Of a DNA stretch of 53,500 nt, positions 46,217-53,500 are shown in pieces. The stretch is from the NCBI GenBank assembly GCA_016946835.1, contig JACVTC010000009.1, forward strand, positions 1,005,001 through 1,058,500. Reading direction: 5' to 3'. The stretch's first letter is position 1; every line of letters begins with the position of its first letter. This stretch comes from Neocallimastix lanati (nom. inval.). Its lineage: Eukaryota > Neocallimastigomycota > Neocallimastigomycetes > Neocallimastigales > Neocallimastigaceae. The translations under genes were made by a program, and so were the position numbers. Below the pieces are notes generated by a model, which was not told the DNA's origin, did not search any database, and was given only the letters and a program-made list of their open reading frames with translations.

Positions 46217-49036
46217 TTAGGAAGGAAGATCGATCACAAAAGGTTGATATTTATGCCTAACATAGTACTCGTTCGAATCTTCAGGTAGTTGGCAAAATTC
46301 ATTGTTAATATTCGAAGATTTATTCTTCTTTTCTTTTCTATAGTATTCTTGTATTAATTGTTTATCAAAAATTTGATCTTCATCGATCCAAGTATTTTCA
46401 TTAGAATCGCATCCTTTCCATTTAATTAAGTAACGATTTTTATTGTTAAAAGTTTTCATTTTAATTATTCTTTCAGGACTTCTATTAATTGTATCCGTAG
46501 TAAGATTAATATTTCTTCTACGAGTATTTCTTCTGTTTGGGAATTCATTTTCATGGTAAGGTTCGAGGAGCGAAACATGGAATACAGGGTGACAGCGCAT
46601 ATTATTAGGAAGTTTAAGTTCATACGCTAAATCACTAACTTTTCTAATGATTTCAAAGGGTCCTATTAGTTGATCAGATAATTTTTTATTTTTCTTTGTT
46701 GTATTACCCTTTAAAAGATAAACTTTATTTCCTACTTTAAAATCAGGAGAATCCATTCTTTTTAAATCTGCATATTTTTTATAAGTCTTTTTCGCTTGTT
46801 CTAAATTTTCTTTTAAAAACTTTATGTTTTCGTTAATATTCAATATTCTTTTTTCAGCTCTATGTGGATTCTCGTTTGAAGGAATCTCAGGATTAAACTT
46901 TGGATTAAATCCATAATTTGCAAAAAATGGTGATTGATTTATTGATTGTTGTAAAGTATTGTTATAAGAAAATTCTGCAAAAGGTAATAAATCAAACCAA
47001 TTATTTTGTTTTTCGTTAATGAAACAACGAAGATATTGTTCCAATATCGAGTTCACCCTTTCCGTTTGACCATCAGTCTGCGGGTGATTAGCAGTAGAAA
47101 GAGAATGCTTAATATTTAAAAGAGAGCAAAGACGATTCCAAAAATCAGAGGTAAATTGAGAACCACAATCAGAAATAATAGAATCGGGGAAACCATGAAG
47201 TTTAAAAATATTAGCAATGAAAGAATCAGCAGCAATAGAAGCAGTAGGAAGACATCTAAATGGTATAAAATGAGCCATTTTAGTTAAGCGATCCACAACA
47301 ACCATTATAGTGGTCATATCTTTGGATTTCGGAAGTTCAACAATAAAATCCATAGAGATAGCAGACCAGGCTCTATTTGGTGTAGAAAGTGGAGAAAGTA
47401 AACCATATGGCTTATGTCTTGGGATTTTGGATTTTGAACAAATTTCACAAGATTTAATAAACATTTTAACATCTTTTTGTAATTTAGGCCACCAGAAATT
47501 ACGAGAAATAAGTTCAATAGTTTTATTAATTCCAAAATGACCAGCAGAAATAGAGTCATGATGGAGTTCTAAAACTCTTATTCTAATTTTATTGGGAACA
47601 TAAATTAAATTTTCAAAAAGTAAATAACCATTTTTGTCAAGAGAAAATTTATCGATTTTACTAAAAGGGGGATCTTTTGATTTATCATTTTTAAGAAATT
47701 CAGTTATTTTGCAATAGAATTCATCATTAGCTAGAGAATCATGAATAGAGGAGATTAAAGAATCATTCTTAAAACTACATGAATTAATAACGCATGAAAT
47801 AGGACGAACACTAGCAAATAAATGATCACTACGTCTTGATAAAATATCTGGTTTACCTGACTTTTTACCAGCTCTGTAAATTAGTTTAAAATCAAATCTA
47901 GATAAGAATTCATACCAACGAATTTGGCGTTGGGAGAGAAGTTCAGGTTTTCGAGGGAAAGTTAAATTCTTATGATCAGTATAAATAATAAACTGATGGC
48001 GAGCTCCTTCTAAGTAATGTCTCCATCCTTCCAATGCAACTTTAATAGCAAGAAGTTCTTTGTCATAGATAAGGTAATTTCTTTGGGATTTAGTTAAGCT
48101 AGTAGAAATAAAAGCAATTGGATGCAAATGCCCATCAAATTCCTGAGAAAGAATTGCACCAACAGCAAAATTACTAGCATCAGTTTCAACAATGAATTGT
48201 TTGTTGCTATCAGGATGTTTCAAAATAGAAGCAGTAATAAATAATTCTTTTAAAGTATCAAACGCTTTTTGTTGTTCAGAACTCCAATTAAAAGGAACAT
48301 TTTTTCTAGTTAATTTGTGGAGAGGATTTGCAATTTTCGCAAAGTCTTTAATAAAAATTCTGTAATAATTACAAAGTCCAATAAACGATTGAATTTCTTT
48401 AACGTTTGTTGGAACAGGCCAATCTAAAATTGCTTTAACTTTTTCTTTATCCATTTTAATTCCATCTCTTGATAAAACATAACCAAGAAAAGTAGTTTCA
48501 GTTACATCAAATTCACACTTTTCTAATTTAACAACTAAATGATTCTCTAACAATTTTCTTAAAACTTTCTTGACATGTACATGATGTTCTTCTAAAGTAT
48601 TAGAATAAATTAAAATGTCATCAATATAAGAGATTACAAAATCATCTAAGTAATCACTGAGAACATCATTTATAAAATGTTGGAATGTAGCAGGGGCATT
48701 CTTAAGCCCAAAAGGCATAACGAGATATTCAAAGTGCCCATATCTTGTGCGAAAGGCAGTTTTGTACTCGTCACCTTCTTTAATTCTTACTAAGTTATAG
48801 GCAGATTTTAAATCTAACTTAGTAAAATATTTAGCACCTTTAACTCTATCCAACAATTCACTAATTAAAGGAAGAGGGTAAGAGTTACGGATGGTCATTT
48901 CATTTAATTTTCTATAATCAATAACTAATCTATATGTACCATCCTTTTTTCTAACAAATAAAATAGGTGCTCCAGCGGGAGAAGAAGATTTTCTAATAAA
49001 ACCCTTTTTTAAATTTTCTTCTAAATATTTCTTTAA
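46217..49036 (-). CDS. Element C reverse transcriptase, RNase H, integrase and chromodomain
   Basis: It continues in the gag frame after the TAA. RT has [40 protein letters not shown] and the active site ISYIDDILIYSN. RNase H has FIVETDASNFAVGAILSQEF. Integrase has the zinc-binding HHDSISAGHFGINKTIEL and SCEICSKSKIPRHKPYG. Its core shows SMDFIVELPKSKD, ISDCGSQFTSDFW and NHPQTDGQTERVNSILEQYL, giving the D, D and E catalytic residues (DCGSQF where DRGSQF is usual). The tail GPFEIIRKVSDLAYELKLPN leads to a chromodomain RYLIKWKGCDSNENTWIDED, which identifies a chromovirus. Otherwise intact, ending 38 bp before the LTR. Confidence 0.93.
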   Translation of the reverse strand, partial: LKKYLEENLKKGFIRKSSSPAGAPILFVRKKDGTYRLVIDYRKLNEMTIRNSYPLPLISELLDRVKGAKYFTKLDLKSAYNLVRIKEGDEYKTAFRTRYGHFEYLVMPFGLKNAPATFQHFINDVLSDYLDDFVISYIDDILIYSNTLEEHHVHVKKVLRKLLENHLVVKLEKCEFDVTETTFLGYVLSRDGIKMDKEKVKAILDWPVPTNVKEIQSFIGLCNYYRIFIKDFAKIANPLHKLTRKNVPFNWSSEQQKAFDTLKELFITASILKHPDSNKQFIVETDASNFAVGAILSQEFDGHLHPIAFISTSLTKSQRNYLIYDKELLAIKVALEGWRHYLEGARHQFIIYTDHKNLTFPRKPELLSQRQIRWYEFLSRFDFKLIYRAGKKSGKPDILSRRSDHLFASVRPISCVINSCSFKNDSLISSIHDSLANDEFYCKITEFLKNDKSKDPPFSKIDKFSLDKNGYLLFENLIYVPNKIRIRVLELHHDSISAGHFGINKTIELISRNFWWPKLQKDVKMFIKSCEICSKSKIPRHKPYGLLSPLSTPNRAWSAISMDFIVELPKSKDMTTIMVVVDRLTKMAHFIPFRCLPTASIAADSFIANIFKLHGFPDSIISDCGSQFTSDFWNRLCSLLNIKHSLSTANHPQTDGQTERVNSILEQYLRCFINEKQNNWFDLLPFAEFSYNNTLQQSINQSPFFANYGFNPKFNPEIPSNENPHRAEKRILNINENIKFLKENLEQAKKTYKKYADLKRMDSPDFKVGNKVYLLKGNTTKKNKKLSDQLIGPFEIIRKVSDLAYELKLPNNMRCHPVFHVSLLEPYHENEFPNRRNTRRRNINLTTDTINRSPERIIKMKTFNNKNRYLIKWKGCDSNENTWIDEDQIFDKQLIQEYYRKEKKNKSSNINNEFCQLPEDSNEYYVRHKYQPFVIDLPS

Positions 49037-50986
49037 TTATTCTCTCTCCGTCTCAGTTAAAGGATACAACGGTCCATAAAATAAACTACAATTATCTTTT
49101 AATTTAATCTCACAATCATAATTACGATGCGGAGGTAACACATTACAATTATTTTCATTAAACACTTCTTTAAACATCAAATAGATTTCAGGTACTTCGA
49201 CCTTTTCATCATCTTTATTTAAATTATTATTTTCATTATTACATTTTTCAATTACATTTAATTTCTTACATTTACTTGATTCACAAATTTTCTTTAAGAT
49301 CTTTAAACTATTTTTACTAGTTTTACTATCACAATTCATAACAATAATATCATCACTATCACTAAAATTATCGCTATCACTAATGCTATCACTAAAATTA
49401 TCTAACATAAAAGTATCATTAATATCACTATCGCTATCACTATTAATAAATTCAGTACAAGTTCTAATACGAGTTCGGCGGCCACGAATAGAAATTTCTT
49501 CTTCAGAATCAGATTCGGAATCGGAGTCAAAGAAAGATTTTCTTTTTCTTGAGTCTTCAATAATTTTATTTTCTTCCAAGTCGGTAGCAGATTCTTTTCC
49601 TTTGTTCTTTTTCTTGTTCTTGATCTTGTTCTTTCTTTTTCTTTTACCGTTATTACAGTGTCTAGCGCAAAATCCTGAGCCAAAGGAGATCTTCTTTGCG
49701 TCGTGGTAATTATAAGGCGAATGCTTCTCAATCCAAGGTAGACCTAAAATAATATCAACATCAGGAATTCTGAGTACATACAATTGAATGGTTTCTAAGT
49801 GATTTTTTAAACGTAAAATGCACTTCTCCGTTTCCTTTTTAACTGTTGATATTCCGTAACCAAGACCAGTAACACGGAATGGTTCTTCAATTTGTTGGGT
49901 TTTGATTCCAAAAGCCTTCGCAAATTCTGGGTGAATAAAGTTAAGATCTGATCCAGAATCAATCAAAACTCTTGCCTTTACTTCTTCTGTATCGTTTGTT
50001 TTGATATAAAAATCAATAATGTTACTTTTCTTGGTCAAGAGTGAGTTTTGCTCTTCAACAATTTTTCTGACTTTCAAAATATCTTCTTGGCTGTTGATTC
50101 TTCTGATTCTTCTTAAGCTAGTAGATGCAATATTATCATTTCTTTCTTTCTTGTTGATCATTTTAACTGTAGCGGGCCTCTTCTTGTTCGGGCAATTAAA
50201 TTTTAGATGCCCTGGTTGCTTACAATAGTAGCAAAGACCTTTTCTTCTTTCTTCTTCCTTAGAGTTAACATTCTCCTGGTACAATTTCTTGTTGGATGGG
50301 AAATAGTTGGTATTCCTTTGACCTCTCTTGATTCGATAGAGGTCAACTTCCATGGAATCATTATTAGTGAGTTGTGTACTGGAACTAGCGTTGTTTCGGT
50401 GATTGTATTGATGAAAATAAAATTCATTAATACTGTGTCTTTTGGTTAAACTCTCAATGCTAATAACGTCAGTAAACAAAGCTCTTAAATTGTTTGGGTT
50501 CGGATTGACCACGGCAAGATGTTCTCTCATTTTATAATGTAATCCTTTGATAAACATGTATATTTTTGCAGACTCGTTGAAGTCTGAGTTTCTTGCAACT
50601 TTATTGAATTCATTAATGTAATCGTTAACGTGGCCAAACTTATGTTGACGGATTGAACAAAGTTTCCCATTAGCAATTACAGTATTAACTTCTTCTTCAC
50701 CATAACGAGCTCTAAGTTCATTAATGAAATTTTCATAGGAATTCAAAATTTCGTCATTGTTGCGTCTCAAAGACGAAGCCCAGTCTAAAGGTTCTCCAAT
50801 TAAATAAGAAATTATGAAGTTGACTTTTGCGATGTCATTATTAATTCCATGTGGGTTGGATTCCATAGCAATTTCGGCTCTGGTTAAGAACCCGTCGAAT
50901 TCCCTCTTGATACCAGAAAACAGTGGTGGATCATTTACTGTTTTCTGAGTGTTTCTTAAGAAGCCTTGATTATTTGCTTGGTTCAT
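49037..50986 (-). CDS. Element C Gag and protease
   Basis: The first ATG is at 50984-50986 (MNQANNQGFLRNTQ). The frame is open back to 51052 without an earlier ATG, so a non-ATG start is possible. Gag has VNDPPLFSGIKREFDGFLTR and GEPLDWASSLRRNN, then one CCHC knuckle CYYCKQPGHLKFNC near residue 250. Protease has VLIDSGSDLNFIHPEFAKAF near 340 and VDIILGLPWIEKHSPYNYHD. Between protease and RT lies an unusual Ser/Asp/Glu-rich linker (SDSESDSEEE, SDSDSDINDTF), and then LPPHRNYDCEIKLKDNCSLF. The TAA falls within the RT N-terminal helix (LTETERE*LKKYLEE), where relatives read through, so it is a nonsense mutation rather than a natural end. Confidence 0.9.
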   Translation of the reverse strand: MNQANNQGFLRNTQKTVNDPPLFSGIKREFDGFLTRAEIAMESNPHGINNDIAKVNFIISYLIGEPLDWASSLRRNNDEILNSYENFINELRARYGEEEVNTVIANGKLCSIRQHKFGHVNDYINEFNKVARNSDFNESAKIYMFIKGLHYKMREHLAVVNPNPNNLRALFTDVISIESLTKRHSINEFYFHQYNHRNNASSSTQLTNNDSMEVDLYRIKRGQRNTNYFPSNKKLYQENVNSKEEERRKGLCYYCKQPGHLKFNCPNKKRPATVKMINKKERNDNIASTSLRRIRRINSQEDILKVRKIVEEQNSLLTKKSNIIDFYIKTNDTEEVKARVLIDSGSDLNFIHPEFAKAFGIKTQQIEEPFRVTGLGYGISTVKKETEKCILRLKNHLETIQLYVLRIPDVDIILGLPWIEKHSPYNYHDAKKISFGSGFCARHCNNGKRKRKNKIKNKKKNKGKESATDLEENKIIEDSRKRKSFFDSDSESDSEEEISIRGRRTRIRTCTEFINSDSDSDINDTFMLDNFSDSISDSDNFSDSDDIIVMNCDSKTSKNSLKILKKICESSKCKKLNVIEKCNNENNNLNKDDEKVEVPEIYLMFKEVFNENNCNVLPPHRNYDCEIKLKDNCSLFYGPLYPLTETERE

Positions 50987-51037
50987 TTCTAAATCAAGGT
51001 TTTCGAATTTTTGAATTAAATCTTCAACTTCGTTCAA

Positions 51038-51319
51038 TTTGTAACTTATTATTTACTTTTGAATATTTTAAATAATGATATTTGAAATAGATGTTCTAAT
51101 AAAAAGATATTTCTATTATAATATTGTATGTAAAGTCGAACTGGCTCTCTCCAATTGTAGTGGTGCCGTCGAGTAAACTGAATATTATAATATAGTATCT
51201 TACTGGTTAAAATTTAATTCCAAATAATATTATGGATTTCTCACGTAATCTGGTAATTTTATTCAAAAGTCTTGCACAAGTGTCCCAATATGATAAATGG
51301 TATGGTATGAGTCTGGTAA

Positions 51320-51387
<68 letters not shown>

Positions 51388-51675
51388 TGGTGGAATTAGC
51401 CTGAATCGAGTAGAATATTTCCTTAAACTGATAGAATAGCCTGAATCGAGTTGAATATTTCCTTAAACTGGTAGCGATATCCTAAAGCTGGTAGCAATAA
51501 TCTAAAATTGTGAGTATTCCAAAGTCGGTAGTGTCAAAAGTGGGTAGCTTCTAAAAATCCTTGGTAAAAATATCTGGTAAAAATATCTTGATTCAAGCCA
51601 CAAATAAGCCACAAAAGAGTCACGTGTTTTAAATATTTTTTATTGATTTATAACGTATTTTTGTTTGTTTAAAAG
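51038..51675 (-). other. Element C leader with oligo(A) tract and 40-bp tandem repeats
   Basis: The sense strand has an A-run of 62 nt (51322-51383). On the plus strand AGCCTGAATCGAGT(A/T)GAATATTTCCTTAAACTG is present twice (about 51398-51430 and 51438-51470), and CTGGTAGC-type words recur to 51550. Function unknown. Confidence 0.65.
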
Positions 51676-51885
51676 GTAATTGTTATTATAAAGTTTTGGT
51701 AAAAAAATAGATTATAAATCAACACTTCAATAATAACACTAAAACACAAAATAATAGTTTTAAAGAACAAGTTTTATTAATTTTTTAAATATTAAAATCT
51801 TTATTTATTTTAAAGTGTTATTAACAAGAAATCGTTAATAACAATTACATCGATTAAAATACATGAAATTTGATAACTATTTATA
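51676..51885 (-). promoter_or_regulatory. C promoter, RNA 5' end and self-complementary primer site
   Basis: On the minus strand TATAAATAG (51877-51885) precedes GTAATTGTTAT (51838-51848) by about 37 nt. The first 11 nt after the LTR, ATAACAATTAC (51676-51686), are its exact complement. There is no tRNA-type TGG site. Eleven nucleotides is the primer length known for Tf1. The same TATA and start words are kept in the diverged solo LTR at 16265-16969. Confidence 0.78.
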
Positions 51886-52457
51886 TTTTTATCTTATTAC
51901 ATTTATAATATATAATTCCTATTGAATTATATTATCTAGCTATTTATTTAAAAACAATACTAACCTAAACTAATAATAAATAATTAACTATTACTAAATA
52001 AAGAGAATTATAATTAATAACTAAAATAAATATAATCAATTCTAATTGAGTTCATTTATTATTTATTTATTATTTAAATATTATTAGTAAATTTATTATA
52101 TATTTTCTATTTAAAAATAATATAAAAGTTGTCATAATTATTTAATATAAATTTAGCATAAAATGCCGTAAGTTTCAACATGACTAATTGCATAGTTTCA
52201 TGTTGTTAATTTATCTTGTGAAAAACCTTAACTCTTATTATTTAAATTAAATTACATAAAAAGAAATGATTTTCAAATACTAGTTTCACAAGAGAAATTT
52301 TTAATTTATTAGTATGATTGGGAAAAAATCGAAATTATGTTAAAAATATTTTCAATAATTTTATACACGTGATTTCAAATAAATTTATTTTAATTTTACT
52401 TAAATTTATGATTAAATTTAATTAAAATTATTTAAAGATATTAATAATATCTTTACA
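51687..52457 (-). repeat. 5' LTR of element C
   Basis: 771 bp, no difference from the 3' LTR noticed by eye, which dates the insertion as very recent. Confidence 0.94.
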
Positions 52458-52462
52458 CGCCC

Positions 52463-53500
52463 CGAATTCACGTTACAATTAAACATTTTATAGAAATAGT
52501 AATAGATTTAGAGAAATTGTTTAGTTTAGATTAGAATAGTTTAGATTAAGATATTAGTTTAAGTTATTTTAACTTAGTTTAGATTCTTTTAGATTAGGAT
52601 AGTTTAGACTAAAATTAGAGTAGTTTATTAATTAATTTAGGTTTAGAATTAGAGAATATTATTTTAAATTTTTCCTTATTATTAGAATATATTATTTTAT
52701 TAATAAAATCTTCAGATCTTGTACCACTACGTATTGTGGCGTAAATTTTGTATCAAAAATTTTCTAAATTAAACAATGAAAAAATAAACAAAGAAAATAA
52801 ACAAACTTTCTAATATTGAAGTGCTATTTTTATTTTATAAAAACTAAACTATTCTATCAATTAAATTATTAGCGTTTAAACTTTATTTAATTATTATCGG
52901 TTACCTAGTTATAAAGCGTTACTATTGTAAAAGGTAAGTTTATTATTAACTAAAATAACGAATAATAACTAATTTTAAAGGCTAAGATAATTTAACACCT
53001 CTCTATTCGAATTGTTAATAATAAACACTAAAATTAATTATAATTATAATTATTTATCTCTATTATTCTAGAATATAGCGCAGCACTTTATATCTCTTTT
53101 TGTTATTAGTTACTGGGCTTACACAGGGTAAATTTATTTATTTAATAATTAAATTTTTATTTGTTAATATTTATATTTATTTTAACAATTTACATTAATA
53201 GTAACGCTAGTGCGTTACAGTTATAAGTTTAGTTATTTTTTATACATGTTAATATTTTTATGATTGGTAAATAATTTAATTTAACTTAGTTTACTAATCA
53301 ACTAAATAAAAATATATTTAACTAAATATTTAATTATATAATTAACAATAAAAATAACCTATAAAATAATAAAATTAATGTACGAAATTTAAGAAAAGAT
53401 TTTATTTGATTAGCCGAAATTGCTAACTGTTTAGAGATACGTTACGTAACTAAAGAACTATCATTGGATAGGCTTGAAGCATGTATCTGTTACAGATTGT
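52463..53500 (-). repeat. Right arm of the long inverted repeat flanking element C
   Basis: Matches the left arm from 53494 back to about 52905, with GTAACGC-N4-GCGTTAC at 53201-53218. The inner part (52463-52900) has no counterpart on the left; it is AT-rich with repeated TTTAGATTAG words (52500-52620) and no gene. The element may extend beyond the window. Confidence 0.75.

Larger units (their letters stand above)
45409..52457 (-). mobile_element. Ty3/gypsy chromovirus C, full length
   Basis: The 7049-bp element has two 771-bp LTRs that look identical, with an exact 5-bp duplication CGCCC (45404-45408 and 52458-52462). One frame spans gag to integrase plus chromodomain, about 1590 codons, broken by a single TAA at 49037-49039. 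Chromodomain elements usually target particular chromatin. It lies inside the inverted-repeat pair. Confidence 0.96.

Overview
The window is extremely AT-rich, with long A/T homopolymers, triplet microsatellites and Asn-rich coding sequence. It carries one host-type gene, a fungal Pcl/Pas1-like cyclin, plus many LTR retrotransposons. I infer an AT-rich fungal genome, possibly an early-diverging lineage such as an anaerobic gut fungus. The sequence alone does not settle the phylum.

Layout. 1-3069 is the N-terminal part of the cyclin gene on the minus strand, cut by the window edge. 3070-12047 is non-coding and repeat-rich (ATT runs, TTTTA/TTCAATCTGTAC minisatellite). 12048-14339 holds a long palindrome, a foldback element, LTR relics and a Mutator-like MITE nested in a copia LTR. 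14436-19302 is a nest: the 3' end of a copia element fused to a decayed gypsy element (B) that is itself split by two solo LTRs with clean 5-bp duplications. 19372-28407 holds LTR fragments, an LTR with a tRNA-type primer site and a tandem hairpin array (F), fragments of gypsy and copia genes, and an ABC-transporter pseudogene. 28418-52457 holds three nearly complete Ty3/gypsy elements: D (28418-34996, plus), E (35005-44372, minus) and C (45409-52457, minus, with a chromodomain). C sits between two long inverted arms (44381-45408 and 52463-53494).

How the elements work. D and C each have, directly after the 5' LTR, an 11-15 nt segment perfectly complementary to the predicted 5' end of their own mRNA, 32-37 nt downstream of a TATA box. 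That is the arrangement of Tf1-type self-primed reverse transcription. E and F instead share an 18-nt tRNA-type primer site and carry hairpin arrays in their leaders. E joins gag to pol through a -1 slippery site with a predicted H-type pseudoknot; C and D use one frame. Each of D, E and C has one lesion in pol (D indel, E frameshift, C stop codon) but near-identical LTRs, so they inserted recently. Some frameshifts lie beside homopolymers and could be assembly errors.
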